A DNA stretch of 64,000 bases from Cerrena zonata (taxonomy: Eukaryota > Basidiomycota > Agaricomycetes > Polyporales > Cerrenaceae): the NCBI GenBank assembly GCA_038087015.1, contig JASBNA010000005.1:1736001-1800000 (forward strand), written 5' to 3'. Positions 1 to 12,678 of the stretch are shown here, in pieces. The notes beneath the pieces are model-generated. The model searched no databases and was not told where the DNA came from. It saw only the letters and a program-made list of their open reading frames with translations. The first letter of the stretch is position 1, and every line of letters begins with the position of its first letter. Both the position numbers and the translations under genes were made by a program.

Positions 1-377
1 TTCGAGGATAAGATCGAAGTTCTTTTCTCTGCCAGCCGGTTCTTGTAACGACCTCCTTTGGTTGTAATCGTGAATCAATGTACTTCGTGAAATACAGGGA
101 TGAAGGGACATCGTTCCCTGTGGTACGTAAGTGTAAACCATCTTGACTTAGGCTCCGCTTGGTATCAATCCGGGCCTGTGAGATTGATGACCGCTCAGCG
201 TAGTCGCTGGTTTGTGGCACTTGGCTGTACTGATGACCAAGTGGTTGATTGCGAAGATCTCACTAGACCCTGACCATACACTTGCACCAATTCATTTATT
301 TGGATATAAACGTTAGATTCGGCACGTCTCATAAGGATGCGGGCCCTTACGTTCAATTTCCCCGACTCTCCGACAAG

Positions 378-2093
378 ATGGCAGGTATGACACTACAACA
401 AGAACTCGATGCGCTTTTCGAGGAATTGCATAGGACACATATCATAGCATATCTACAATGTGCGTTATCTCCTTTCGCAAAGTACTTAGCCTATTGATAT
501 CTTTAATAAAATTATTAGTGGCTGCGGTAACAACTATGTTTTGTGACATCGCATCAACGCTCTTTGAAGAGGTACGCTTCAGCACTCAACTTGTACTTCA
601 TTCGACTCTGTTGACATCATTCTTCAACGTAGAAACGGTATATATGGGAGTACGTGAGATGTACCAACTTGGGCGATGTTTACCTCTGACGGCCTGGATA
701 TCTTGTAGATCGAGGTTTAGTTTAGTAAAAGCACTATACTTGTGCGCAAGATATCTTGGGTTCTTTGTTGTGATGTAAGTTTTACAATACTTGACATCAT
801 CCCACTCTTATTCGATTATTTTAGCTATAAATTCTCAAGTATAATATCCCTCTCTTTTTAAAAAACAAAACTGATGGTTGTCATTTATCAGTGAATGTCA
901 CCATCAATCCCACTACCAAGGTTAGTTCCCTTCCACTATAAAATTACTATCGACTCACTCACTATCTTCACAGCTGTGAGAACCAATTATATGACTTTAG
1001 TACCAAACTCTCATTTTGGACATTTACTACAGCTGTCATGCGACAATCTGGATCACAACATTGTGAGTTTGCCGCATTGATGTACGAAGTGAAATTATCT
1101 AACTCAATGAGATAGAGGAACATGGATAGTCTCTGCGAGCGTAGAGATGATTCTCGTTCTCCGGATCAACGCATTATATGGCAATAGAAGAGCAAGTCAG
1201 TATTCTTTACCATTATCACATCGTTTACATCAATCTTAGCTCAATTTTTAGTAAAAATACCACTGATTATATTATTTCTCGGTGAATTTCCAGCTTACTC
1301 AAATTATCTAAGTACATGATCATTACTGACTGCATTCAACGTAGCAAACACTGGCGTAAGTCTTTGGTCGTCCACCTTCCGAGATAATACATTTCATAAT
1401 TCGTCAGGTTGAGCTGCTTGGGTCGCTTTCTGGCGCGATAACTATAACTCAATGGCTCTCTTTCCCTGGTGTGCCAATCATGGGATGCATCACTACAAAG
1501 ATTCCGCCCGTCAAGCTTAACTTAGCAGCATGGTAAGGAAAACCAGATATACTTCCGCTACTACCCATACTGATAGGGTTTCCAGGATCTCGAACCTCGT
1601 TTTTGCATGTAAGTGTGCTATTCTCATTGGCGATGAGTTACTCACAACTAGTCAGGTATTTTGTTCGCTATGATGCTTTACAAATTCATTACCGCAAGTG
1701 CATTGACGCATACGTCCTCCCTGGGGCACGTCTTCTTCAGAGACGGCATACTTTACTATATTCTGTAAGTACCTACATTCTATACCCGCTGTGGCTCTCA
1801 TACTGATATAACATATCTAGAACACTTGGTAAATTATCTCGCCTCTGCATTTTCCCAACTCCGAACTCATACCGGTCCAGCCATTATAATATTTAGTGCG
1901 ATAGTAGAAGAGGTGAAAGTGCTTGAACCATACTTCGAAATACCGATTGTGTACGTGAGCCTTTCGTATACCATAAGATCATCACGCTGACCAACGTAAC
2001 ACATAGCTGGACGGTTACCGTTCTGTCATACTCTGTATGTTGCCAACCAATTACCTATACTCCACTGTTATTTTTATGTTAATTCGGGGTTAA
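378..2093 (+). CDS. DUF6533-type seven-helix membrane protein, intron-rich (approximate model)
   Basis: Short coding pieces in this stretch join across good splice sites into a protein resembling the Agaricomycete DUF6533 membrane family. The ATG at 378 opens exon 1, which ends at 459. Exon 2 is 519-571. An exon at 633 gives KRYIWE and splices near 650 to SRFSLVKALYLCARYLGFF, the family pattern of a YIW motif followed by a helix with K..L.L..RY. Further downstream come EMILVLRINALYGNRR, which resembles the family's LRxxALY segment, then GCITTKIPPVKLNLAAW and FRDGILYYIL, which resembles the RDGxxYY segment. At least nine introns are needed. The 3' end near 2093 and several middle exons are uncertain. 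The function of the family is unknown; it is predicted in the plasma membrane or internal membranes. Decay into a pseudogene cannot be excluded. Identification is by memory of the family only. Confidence 0.5.
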
Positions 2094-2817
2094 TTTTTCT
2101 TAGGCTTCTCACTTGATTCTTAACCTAAAAGCAAGTGCCTCAGATACGGCGCGAAGTCTATCTTTCGTCTCTGTAGGATCTTCACAAGTTTCGACATTTC
2201 GAGCTCCGTCTCGCGGAGACGACGTCGAACTTCAGCCGAAAGTTAGAGAACATATCTGAAATAATCAGCTCCATCCATGTATCATGTCATTGTTTTTGGT
2301 GGTAATAATCTGGAACTATAATACGGGCTTGAAGACATCTAGGTTAAGGGCTCGATCACTGGCGGGATGATCGAAATAAACGATCGAAAGTCTACTTTGG
2401 GTCATCTAAGATAATAGCATGCTATGATACGTTGCAAATATTCTTCGCAGCTTGGCTTGCCCTGGCTTCAAAAAATACAAGCATGGGCTGGACATAATAA
2501 TTTGAATCGATCTCCTATTTTTGCTCTCTTGGAAAATCATAAATCGTGGTACTGTAAGGGTCATCTGCACTACTGTATCCCTATTGTTGCGACCTCCCCC
2601 TGCCCGGTATTTCAGACTCGATACAGAACCCTCGTATTTGATATACATACAGTTCTCGAGGTGAAAGGGTGCGATTCCTGAACTTAGAATAAGGTTTCGA
2701 ACTCCGTGGGAAAACCCGGCAAGCACAACTCGCTTTGCTTTGATCCTCAACTTGTACCCGCACATAATACATCGCTGACACTAACAGACTCGCTTTGTAG
2801 TATCTCTTCTCTCAAGC
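2094..2817. other. Intergenic, nothing recognised
   Basis: Short open frames occur on both strands at 2406-2781 but show no splice structure or family resemblance. This is probably 3' flank of the membrane-protein gene and 5' flank of the GW-rich gene. Confidence 0.5.
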
Positions 2818-5101
2818 ATGCCTAAGAGATCAAAAACACCTCCCCCACCTGATGACGAGCCGAAGTTCCTAACAGTAGTGTTCCCTTACCCTGCCCATGT
2901 AGACGTAGAGAAGGTCGAAGAACAGAAAGCACTCTCTCGTTGGATTGCTTGCTGCATTGGCACGGATGCCCTACTCGCGTTCTACCACAAACCTGCTGTG
3001 GGTTGCAAAACGGAAAGTGTCTCCATTCGTATCTGACCTACCCTCTTCAAACAGTCGCCGACGATGATAATCATCGAAGTCTTGCGTTCTTTCAAACAAT
3101 GGGGTAGTTTGTTGGGATTACATAAATGGTCTGAGTTCTTGAAGAATCCTACAAATGCCGAGAAGCAATATGAGACGAAGATATTCTATTGCGTATTATC
3201 GAGTGGTCGACAGGTACAGAAACATGGTAAGTCCGATAAGACTGATATACTGCAGATCGTGCTCATCGCCAAGAAGGATGGAGGAGGGTCGACGTTAAGG
3301 AAGCTTGGTTCACAAGATGGGACAGAGAGAACGAGTAAGCAATACATTATACTGGTTATCGGTCACCCAGCAAGCTAACACCTTGCAGTCCTAGAATCAA
3401 ACACCCTTATCCTCCCACATCGTACTGTGGAACCCCTCCCGACCCTGACAAGACCAACAAATCCCTTTGTCGACCTCTGCCAGTCGCAGACTTTCCCCCA
3501 CCTTCCGCTGCTCCGCTTCCTCCAGGTAAGATGCCGCTTTTGGAAAATGCTCCGAACTGCTATATAACATATTTGATTCTTCAGTTGGAACGCCTCAATG
3601 GCAGGCTGTGCGCACTCAAAACGTTAGTGCAAAGCCTGAAAAGGGTCGCGGTGCAGCACGCAACAAGGGTGCTCCCCAACCTAGTGCACCAGGACCTTTG
3701 AGTCGTTCAGCGACTGCTCCAGTGCCATCACCCCCTACGCGTGCTACCAGTGCTTGTGAGTTGTACCCTGATAATATCTTCTTGTACTAATCTTCATCAG
3801 GGTCTAATGGACCACCAGGGCTTACACCTTCACCGGGTTTACAAGCCTCCTCGTCTCTTTCTACGCCGAGCACAAGTAGTAGTGACTTCCCTGTGACACC
3901 TCCAGGCCTCTCACCCGGCCCAAACGATGGATGGCATACCAGCACTTTGGGCGAAAATGGTGCACAACCATTACATCACCAATTTGCTGGTTTGGACATC
4001 GAAGATGACGAAGAGGATGATGATGAATGGGCAACTCAAGTACAAGAAGTACGAGAGATCCGACCTATTCAAGAAGAACCCGAAGTAAATCTATGGGCGG
4101 ATTACCAACAAGACCAAGGTGATCCCGTCGTTCCCGCTGATACCATCGTATGCCCTCACCATGGGCCATATAGACATTGCAAGAAGGGTATTTGTGCGGA
4201 GTGGAAGGCCCTTGATGCTGAGAGAAAGAGGGCGGAAAGGCAGGCGCAGAGAGAACAAGAGAAGGCAGAGAGGAAAAAGAAGAAAGAGGAAGAAAACGCT
4301 GATGGTGAGGATGGGAAGGACAACGGCAGATCGAGTGAGTCTCTTAAAAGCATATGGCAATTCATCAATCTTATTCTCTTAACAGACACGAACGTCAAGT
4401 TCAAGATCGTTCGTCGAGCCCTACCGCCAGACGCAGTAAGCACACAACCCAGGGCTACACCCCCTCACCTCGAATCCGTCGTTGAGGCCGCACCCGAGCC
4501 TGAACAAGCTGCACCAATTCCTCCCCCGACTAATCGTCCCGCACGAGGTAGAAGGATGAACGCAGCTGGTACCAAACCCACTTCTCCCCCTATCGCGACG
4601 TCTTCTGGAGCCAATGCTAACGGTGGCCAGTCTAAAGCAAGCGGTTCGGCAAGCGGATGGCCTACGAACTTATACACACCATGGGATAGCACTTCTTCTC
4701 TCAAGGGTCCCTCATCTGCGAAGAAAGTGCCTCCACCCCCTTCTTCCAATGGAGGTTGGGGTTCTGTTGTCTATAAATCGGATCCATGGGGTAAATCGTC
4801 TGTGCGCGGCGCTCCATCTGTCGTTAGTTCAAACAATGGTGGTTGGGGTAAAGTTTCTGATTACGGAAATTGGGGTCAACCTACCAACAACAGCAACAGC
4901 AAAAAGGTACCTTCTGTTGCTGAAGAGATCGAAGTCGGAGAGGACGCTAGCACTTGGGCTTCCAAACAGCCAGCAGGGAAGAGTTGGGCAGATCAAGTCG
5001 ATGACGAGCTAGGCTCTCAACTTGGTGACCATAAGGAGGACGTCAAATCGGTGGCAGCAAGTTCCACTAGCGGTTGGGGACATCCCCCGAGTTTGTGGTG
5101 A
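2818..5101 (+). CDS. GW/WG-rich hypothetical protein
   Basis: The ATG at 2818 begins MPKRSKTPPPPDDEPKF. Exon 1 ends at about 3001 with the intron at 3002-3054. The reading then continues to 3103, and the stretch 3104-3256 is not resolved. From 3256 the frame is convincing through introns 3335-3388, 3526-3584, 3746-3800 and 4334-4385, ending in ...HPPSLW at 5101. The middle holds an acidic stretch, a CPHHGPYRHCKKGIC cysteine/histidine segment and a highly charged K/E helix at about 4200-4320. The C-terminal third is low-complexity, rich in P, S, N and G, and carries repeated tryptophans next to glycine: DGWH, SGWP, GGWG, DPWG, GGWG, GNWG and SGWG. Such WG/GW repeats bind Argonaute in some proteins, but here that is inference. 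No enzymatic domain is recognised. Only the 3104-3256 exon pattern is in doubt; an extra G in the GGGG at 3101-3104 would resolve it. Confidence 0.75.
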
Positions 5102-6192
5102 AAGAGACACGTTTGGGTTTGCAATTCGGAATTGTTTCAAAATAAATAAAATGTATCCTTCAAAGGTATGTTTAGTGGCCGCTAAACCGCCAGTGACGTC
5201 ATTGTCTGTCTCATGTAACGATTCAAGATCATCTCATTTATCATTTGTCATTTGAAACATGTCATATTCCTGTATTACTAGTGTGGATGCTGGTCCCCTC
5301 ATGTGTATATAGCCTCCCGGACTTTCTTGAAATCAATATGTACTTGCTTCCGGCTATCACTCTACTGAGCCTGCCTACGTAGTCGTCACCTTTCGGCACA
5401 CCTGCTGCATCCTGTCCCCGGCACAAAGCAAACAATTCGTAGACGGATGCCGAACAACAATGAACCGCGGCGCAATCACTATCATACTGGCAGTAGGTTG
5501 ACGACTCGATATGCCGAACATTGACGTCAGGTTTCTAGCAAGGGATCGTAGACACGACTCCCCATTACAGAGCCTGAGAGCGGAAACCCTTGCTATAATA
5601 GGAGGCCTGTGTCACCCTGACTTCTTAAAATTCAACGTTGCAACGTTCAACACTCATATAACTAAGCAGTGGGTCTACTCTAGTCTAACATCTTCGATTA
5701 GGTCCGGGTGTAACTTATTCAATGTAGATTCATATTCACAATCAAGTCCGAGTCGGGACGCTTCGCAGTAAGCTGGCATCCTTGACAATCACCGGAAAGG
5801 CTGCGGTCCTAGTACGCTTCGGATCTATAAGTAGACCTGGCTTTGTTAGGTGGCATCGCTACCAAACCCCTCATAGAGCTCTCAGTATGGCATCTGCAAT
5901 GAATGCATTGGCGTATAATGTCGTCGTTGAGCGAACAATGCGACAGCCTGTCCAGGAGGCGAAAAAGAAATCTCGTCCTACTCACCATCTAAACGACAAA
6001 CAAACATCGTTCTGTAATCCATGGCCTTCGTATAGGTGCCGTCTTATTCACATCCTCTTTCCGTTTATATATTCTGAGACTGTCGAATTATACAGACCTC
6101 AGACTCCAGCACTATGGTCTTCTGTGAGTGCGGAATATTGCCAGTGCACGCGTTGATAACTGATGCCTCTGGCGTAGTTTATCCTCGGTAGG
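5102..6192. other. Intergenic, nothing recognised
   Basis: The first about 200 bases are the 3' flank of the GW-rich gene. The open frames at 5511-5771 and 5782-6156 have no recognisable domain and no matching splice neighbours. Confidence 0.5.
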
Positions 6193-7552
6193 ATGCCAAC
6201 ACCGAACCCAGATGCGGTGACTGCGGCCAAAGTTCCGATCCAAACACCTACGTGGGGTGCGAACCTTGCTGCCGACCAAATCAAAGCAACTTGGCTTGGG
6301 TATAGTACTATCTTGTTTCAGTTTCAAGGTCACGTTGTTTATTTATCGGAATTTCACAGTCATGCTTGTTTCCTTGTCGAATTTCCCAGACAAGAGGGTG
6401 CTAGTAGAGGACCTCGAGTCCTTTTTGATCCCGCCTGTTCGGATCGCTGCTCTGCTGTCCAGTGGGCAGGTCCTGCAAGATATACACGTGAGTATGATTC
6501 CAACTCTATTCGCCGTTCGCTGTTGGTATACTGAAGGATTGTAATTATTAGCTCTACCATGCCGTGTTGATGATTTCCCTACCGTCGATGCTATTGTACT
6601 CTCGGTAAGAGCTCTCATACTTTCATTAAAATAACGTGTGTTTATTTTAAGTTTTTTGACAGCATAATCATTATGATCAGTGAGTATAACCTGATACATC
6701 GTAATTCTTTTCTTAACATCTCAAAAATATTTCTTCAGCACGGATACTCCTACGCTGACGCAGCTTCAGAAACGGGACAACCCACAAGTCTTCGCCCCTC
6801 TCGGGAACGCCCCCTACCTATCCTCGATCGGTATACCAAAGGACCACATACACTGTCTCGACTGGTGGGACGACTGCATCATGTCACTCTCTCTTCCCTC
6901 ACTTTCTGGCCCCTCAAGCTCCCAATCAAACACAGTCAAGATCACCTGCACGCCATGTCAACATGTTTCTGCACGCACACCGTTCGATAGGTGGTGTACC
7001 TTATGGTCTTCATGGGCAGTAGAGGAAGTCATTTCGACCCGGACCCCCAAAAAGGTTTACTTTGCTGGAGATACGGGGTATAGAACCGTTAGAGATGGAG
7101 AGGTTGTCGAAGATCAACCTGTCTGCCCTGCGTTTGCTGAAATTGGAGAGAAGATCGGACCGTTTGACTTGGCCCTGATCCCTATAGGGTAAGTCAAGTT
7201 GTTGCTCGGAAGGTGGGGACCAGCGAAGTGATCAAAAAATTTCTCGTTAGTGCATATTCGCCTAGGGCTATGTGGTCTAACCTCCACGCCCATCCCGAAG
7301 ATAGCGTAAGAATATTCAAGGATGTGAAGGCGAAGAAGGCATTGGGGATGCATTGGGGGTATGTTTTATTTCAGGAATTGTATCTTTGTGTGGCCCTACT
7401 AATCCCGCTTGTCTTTTTGCTATAGAACTTGGGTTTTGACCTCGGAACCCGTCCTGGAACCTCCTCGGCTCCTGAAAGAGGAGGCCAAGAAGATAGGTAT
7501 ACCTGATGGCGACTTCGACGTTTGCGCGATCGGTGAAACGCGTGGCTTCTAG
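6193..7552 (+). CDS. Metallo-beta-lactamase-fold hydrolase, NAPE-PLD-like
   Basis: Seven exons: 6193-6299, 6360-6487, 6552-6604, 6663-6679, 6739-7188, 7251-7358 and 7426-7552. All join in phase. The protein has the zinc-binding signature SHNHYDHTD (His-x-His-x-Asp-His) encoded across the tiny 17-base exon, the next metal-ligand region [10 protein letters not shown], the Asp-bearing FAGDTGYR, then LALIPIGAY and a terminal GMHWGTW. This order and the GHACFLVEF and SDRCS segments match the N-acyl-phosphatidylethanolamine phospholipase D / UPF0173-like branch (compare yeast Fmp30). The family hydrolyses phospholipid N-acyl-ethanolamines at membranes. Between the second and third motifs there is a serine-rich insertion ([13 protein letters not shown]). 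Length is about 375 residues, normal for the family. It looks intact; the exact substrate is inferred from family only. Confidence 0.9.
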
Positions 7553-7957
7553 ATTGTATGTAGATATTATATTCGACATGTTGTTATTTGTACACACACG
7601 GGTTATTGTAGATTGTGATGACTGAGTAGTGAAGATACATACATATATACGAACAGAATAACATACAATAGATACAGGTAGAGACACATGTTGAGAGATG
7701 GAAGGTCGCTGTGCTAAGGCTACAAACCAGTAACGATGCGAGGAGCATGGAGCGTATATAATAGTTTACGATAAATATAAATATGACAAGACGATGGGGG
7801 TGACGGGATATCAAGAATGGCTAGATTCGTAACTGATTGGAGCGTTCGGTCGCTGATGAGTTGAACTTCGTGTTTGCGTTGGTGAACAATTGAAAGAAGA
7901 CGGGCGGGATATGAGATGAGATGAGATTGGGAACAAGAAAAATCCATAAAAAATCCA
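7553..7957. other. Convergent 3' flanks
   Basis: This is AT-rich sequence between the stop of the NAPE-PLD-like gene and the stop of the minus-strand F-box gene. It contains short TA-rich tracts, and no gene is seen. Confidence 0.6.
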
Positions 7958-10155
7958 CTACTCGTAGCAAAGAATGAAAACTTTTCCATCCTTGGTCGAA
8001 ATGATGATTGCTCCATGAGACTGATCAATATTAATCGTCTCTGCTTGGTTGATGTCCAATTCCGGAGGAATCTCCAATGTCCGTACTTCCCCCTTGGTCT
8101 CTTTCGACTTCCTCCCCAGGAAAGTCTCCTCTAACTCCGGATATTCTTCATACATCACAGGAGGAAACGAGACAAACCGTAACCTTCGATTCCGAGGTGT
8201 TCTCTCGCGTGTAGGCACGGGTTCATCATCGGTGTCCTCCTGAGGGGGTGAGACGTAATACTCAATCCAGCAAGCGTGCCCAAAGTCAACCGCAACGAGG
8301 GGTCGAGGTCTCATCGTGACAGGTTCGCCTTCGTCTAGATCCTCGATGGTTTCGAGGGTGCAAACCACATCGAACGGATCGCTAACGTACCACATTGTTA
8401 TGGTAGTTTCTTCCTCGTCTTCACCGGGTTCCTGTTCATCCAATTTGCCTCCGACATCGCTAGGACTGCCAATCAAGGTACTCGAAGTACTGGTTGAGGA
8501 GGCGTCGTTGTGCCACGTACCGCCATCGTGATTGTCCTCCGCAGATGAGGAATTACTACTTCCGTTCTGGGGTGGTATTCGCATATGAGGCAGGCGCCCT
8601 GTCAAAGGGACTTGAAAGTAGTGCTGCGCCAATACGTATCGAGTTTTATGCGAGACAGGATCATGATCCGCCAGCAAGATGACAGTGCAACTGAGACGAG
8701 GTACGATAGGAAGAGTGGGCCACCATTGACGCACAAAATGTGCGCTCTCAGGCAGCCAATTCGGGGTGGGGAAGGGGTTGACTTTGCCTTCCTCTAAATG
8801 AATTGCATCTACGGGAGATGATGGCAAAGCAGGAGGCAATCCGTATTGTTCTTCGAGTTCCCTATAAGTGAGTGATGGTGTCACCCGAGGAGTCAAGCCA
8901 GGGAAGACGAAACGACCAGTCAGAGAAGCAAGAGGGGGTAGTCGGATAGAAATCATAGGTGACTGGTCAGAGGGTGTAACTTGCTTCATGTGTTGTTTGA
9001 GGAAGGAAAGCGGGTAGAAATATTGTATGGCGAGAGTGCTGTCTTCGGTGTGAATAATGATGTGGTCTTTGTAAACGATGCAGGACCAGTTCGCATGTTG
9101 GGCCTACGTTGAGTTATGATGAATGTGTGAGGGAAGGAGTAATCTATCATGATGTTTGCACTTACACATTCGATGTTTGTATCAATATAGACGTATTCGT
9201 CCCGCTCCCAGTCGGGAAGTACGAATAATCCAATTGTGTTGTTTTCTGGGACCCATATAAACGCAGAGAGCAATCGAGCGGTAGGGTCTAGAAGGAAGAT
9301 GTTCATGACTATGCCCGTTGTCCGAAATTTGGACAGCTTAGAAAATGTAGGTGTCTGTGTCTGGTCACCATCGGGAGGAAATTCCAATTTGACCAAAACG
9401 AATTCCATAACACGATTTTCGGGTCTAAAGATGAAACAAAACATATTCGACACGTGCAAGCGGAGGAACACCGGTTGTTTACTCACATTCTGGTCAAAAG
9501 CCTGGCCATGGTAAAAAATACTATCCGCGTTTCAAATTGAACACGGCACTTCCACAGCTCCCAACGGTCGGGAGGGACCCACTGAGAGACGCAGGAGTCG
9601 GTTTGTACATCCCAGCAGATTACTTTTCCGCTCCGAGTTGCGCAAAGGGTATAATTCGAGGTGATAGGTGATAGCCAGTCGATCTCCTCATTGGGAGGTG
9701 CGCTGATCACCTTATACCATGCCGGGGCGGGACCCGGATGTGGGGTGAGACCGGTGAGAGACGAATTGTAACATGGCTGAGGTGCTCGCCGTAACCAATC
9801 AAGTTCCAAGCGTGCCGCCCGAGTGACCGCAAGAATGAGGTCTGGTGTTTGAAGGTCGGAAAGCCGCTGGAATCCAGCTAGAGGGAGGGGACGACAACGT
9901 CGGAGAAGGGATAGGGCTATATTCCTGTAAACAGAACGAGTTGTACTGAAGTAGTATAGCGATTTGCAAGTCTAGGAATGTGGCCGGTAAGGCGTTGTAA
10001 AATAGAAGGGGTGGTGTACTCACGGTTTGGAGCGCGACCACGTCCTGCATGTCAAAGTGCTGAGTGATGTTGAGTAGTATGTCATACGGAAGTTGAGTGA
10101 GTGATTTCCTCAACCTCCGAACGTCCCCTGTCTCATTCGGTGCGAGAGTAGCCAT
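7958..10155 (-). CDS. F-box domain protein
   Basis: The gene is read leftwards from the ATG at 10155. The N-terminus holds a clear F-box, LTQLPYDILLNITQHF, followed across an intron (about 9973-10021) by TCKSLYYFSTTRSVYRNIAL, the usual Agaricomycete continuation. The remaining about 550 residues are WD/beta-propeller-like without clean repeats: segments such as GKVICWDVQTDSCVSQW and a final GAIIISTKDGKVFILCYE look like blades. Four or more introns are seen, near 10020, 9900 (alternative), 9485-9425 and 9165-9100. A Ser/Thr/acidic loop (about 8430-8560) interrupts the C-terminal part. F-box proteins are substrate receptors of SCF ubiquitin ligases; the target is unknown. The gene is divergent from CCT8 with only about 280 bases between the starts. 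Confidence 0.85.
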
Positions 10156-10434
10156 GATGGCTGCTGAGTGAGATGCGAGCTTCTCGAGAAGGCGCCAATA
10201 GTTTGTCTGGATGGACTACAACGTGGAAGGTGTGGATGAAACTAAGCGTTATTTAAATAACGAGTAGCTCAAAGCTACTCAACGTAAAGTCCGCAAAGAG
10301 GTATGGTGATGGAGAGGAGGAAAGATGCATTACGGGTCAGTTTAGAATCGCCTGCACTAAGGATTCAGTGCATTACGTAATGGTCTAAAATAGGAATTCA
10401 CTTGAAAGTGAATATTGGTTATCCTCCTACTACC

Positions 10435-12503
10435 ATGTCGCTCAAAGTCCCAAAAGCGAACAACATACAGCTCTTCAAGGATGGATACAAGGTACTTGAG
10501 GCAGTAAACATACGTGAACTTCACTCAAATTCGCTCCTAGCATCTTTCAGGACTTGAAGATGCCGTTCTGAGGAACATTCAAGCGGTCTCTGAACTTTCA
10601 GATCTTGTACGAACAAGTTTTGGTCCAAATGGTGCGTCTATCATGCGCTTTGATATAATATACTGAAGACAAATGTGTGATAAAATATAGGACGAAACAA
10701 GCTTGTAATCAACCATCTAGGCAAACTCTTCGTTACCTCAGATGCCGCGACGATCATCCGTGAAGTCGAGGTTGTGCATCCCGCTGCAAAACTCCTGGTC
10801 ATGGCTTCGCAAGCCCAGGAATCAGAGGTATGCACTACCAGACCATATCATGATATATGCGGGCGATTGACTGTTACTCAATCTAGATGGGTGACGCAAC
10901 TAATATGGTTATCATCCTTGCCGGAGAGTTGCTCAAAAAGGCGGAACATCTCTTGATTATGGGTCTTCACCCAAGTGAGATCATTAAAGGTTATGAGCTT
11001 GCAAGCATAAAGGGCTTGGAGGAACTCGAGAGTGCGTTTTGACTTTCTTCACAAACGCGTCTAATTGCTCACTGAAAACATAGAATTGTCTACAAGCAAA
11101 CTCCCGTCACCATTGACCCAGGAAACCCTTGCTACTGCCCTGAAGCCTGCTATCGCGTCGAAACAGTATGGTGTCGAAGATACCCTTTCATCTCTTGTTG
11201 CCGAGGCAGCACTTGCCGTTATGCCCCCGAACCCCAAGGGTTTCAACGTCGATAATGTACGCGTCGTGAAAATCATGGGTGGAAGCTTGTCAGGCAGCAA
11301 GGTTGTCCGTGGTATGGTCTTCGGTCGGGAACCTGAAAGTTAGTATTCCCGTCTTCAAAATCAAATCAATAACAGCAATTGATTATCGCGCCAGGTCAGG
11401 TCAAGAAGGTCAAAAAGGCAAAGGTCGCCGTGTACACCTGTGCCCTTGATGCCGCCCAAACTGAAACTAAGGGAACTGTACTAATCAAAAACGCCGATGA
11501 GATGCTGAACTTTACCACTGGCGAAGAAAAACACATGGAAAAGGTAAGACCGAAAATCAATCATATCAGCGTGAAAACTCAATCTGTCATCAGATCTTCC
11601 AAGAAATCGCAGACTCCGGTGTCCGAGTGGTCATCGCAGGCACAACCGTCGGCGAACTCGCACTCCATTATCTCAACCGTCACAACATCGCTGTCCTCAA
11701 AGTCCTCTCCAAGTTCGAACTCCGTCGTCTTTGCCGCGTCGTCGGCGCCACCCCACTCGCTCGTCTCGGGGCACCCACACCGGAAGAGGCTGGTCAAGTG
11801 GATGTCTTTGAATGCATTGAAGTCGGCGGTGACCGTGTTACAGTCCTTCGTCAAATTAACCCAGGCGATGAGGGTTTCGATGCTGACGATGCGACTGGCG
11901 AGAAGACACGAACTGCGACGAATCGTGCTTCGTGGTGCGACAAGTAATCACTTGGACGATTTGGAGCGTGCGGTAGATGATGGTGTGAATGTCATCAAGG
12001 CGTTGTTGAAGGATGCCCGATTAGTTCCCTGGTGCTGGTGCGACAGAGCTCGAGCTTGCAAAGCGAGTAGACGTCTACGGTAGCGGTCTGAAAGGATTGG
12101 CTCAACATGCTATCAGGAGATGGGCGAGCGCCATGGAGGTGATCCCGCGGACGTTGGCAGAGAATGCGCTCGGAGGTGCGGAAGGTAACGAGATCGTCAG
12201 CAGGCTGTTGGCGAAGCATGAGCCCGAGGGTGGAGAAGCCTGGGGTGTTGACATCGAGGCATGTTTCCATCTCAAAGTTTAACGAGCAATAACTCATTAC
12301 CTTTGACCTTATAGGAAGAAACCGATGGCACTCTCAACACCTCACAGCACAGTATCTACGACTCATTGGCTGCCAAGTCCTGGGCCATTAAGCTCGCTAC
12401 TGAAGCAGCCGTTTCGGTCCTCAGTGTTGATAGTATCATCATGAGCAAACCTGCCGGTGGACCCAAAATACCTCAACAGGCCGGCAATTGGGATGAGGAC
12501 TAG
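10435..12503 (+). CDS. CCT8: T-complex protein 1 subunit theta (CCT8), with two frame breaks
   Basis: This is a subunit of the cytosolic chaperonin TRiC/CCT that folds actin, tubulin and others using ATP. Exons are 10435-10491, 10541-10631, 10691-10827, 10887-11031, 11084-11338, 11395-11543, 11594-12258 and 12315-12503. The order of motifs follows yeast Cct8: FGPNGRNKLVINHLG, SDAATIIREVEVVHPAAK, MGDATNMVIILAGELL, VRVVKIMGGSLSGSKV, FELRRLCRVVGATPLARLG and a final GGPKIPQQAGNWDED. The last intron (12259-12314) starts with GC instead of GT. Two single extra bases break the frame: an A at 11921-11922 (before IVLRGATSNHLDDLERA) and a C in the CCC at 12027-12029 (in the GAGATE motif). Removing one base at each gives a full-length family protein of about 550 residues. 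As the gene is essential, assembly errors are likelier than loss. Confidence 0.95.
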
Positions 12504-12678
12504 TGCGAGTGATCGAAGTGAAGCAAGCTAGGAATAGTGCGACTATATACTGCGATAGAAGTAACGCTAACGATATAATCCTGGTGTATAATAATGAAAA
12601 ATTGTCTGACTCTGAAAAGGTCCGGGCGAGCAGTGCTAGAGATAGATTGATGGCAAAAGAAAAAGACAGGAATATCTT

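Noticed and set aside
2406..2781. Overlapping open frames on both strands
   Set aside because: No domain, no splice partners and no codon bias; treated as intergenic.
6660..6745. Apparent frame error after the zinc motif of the NAPE-PLD-like gene
   Set aside because: The 17-base exon 6663-6679 followed by the exon at 6739 joins in phase to read SHNHYDHTDTPT.
11921..12029. Programmed ribosomal frameshifting in CCT8
   Set aside because: Two separate +1 changes within about 100 bases in conserved motifs, and similar ones in other genes, fit insertion errors better; no slippery-stop signal is seen.
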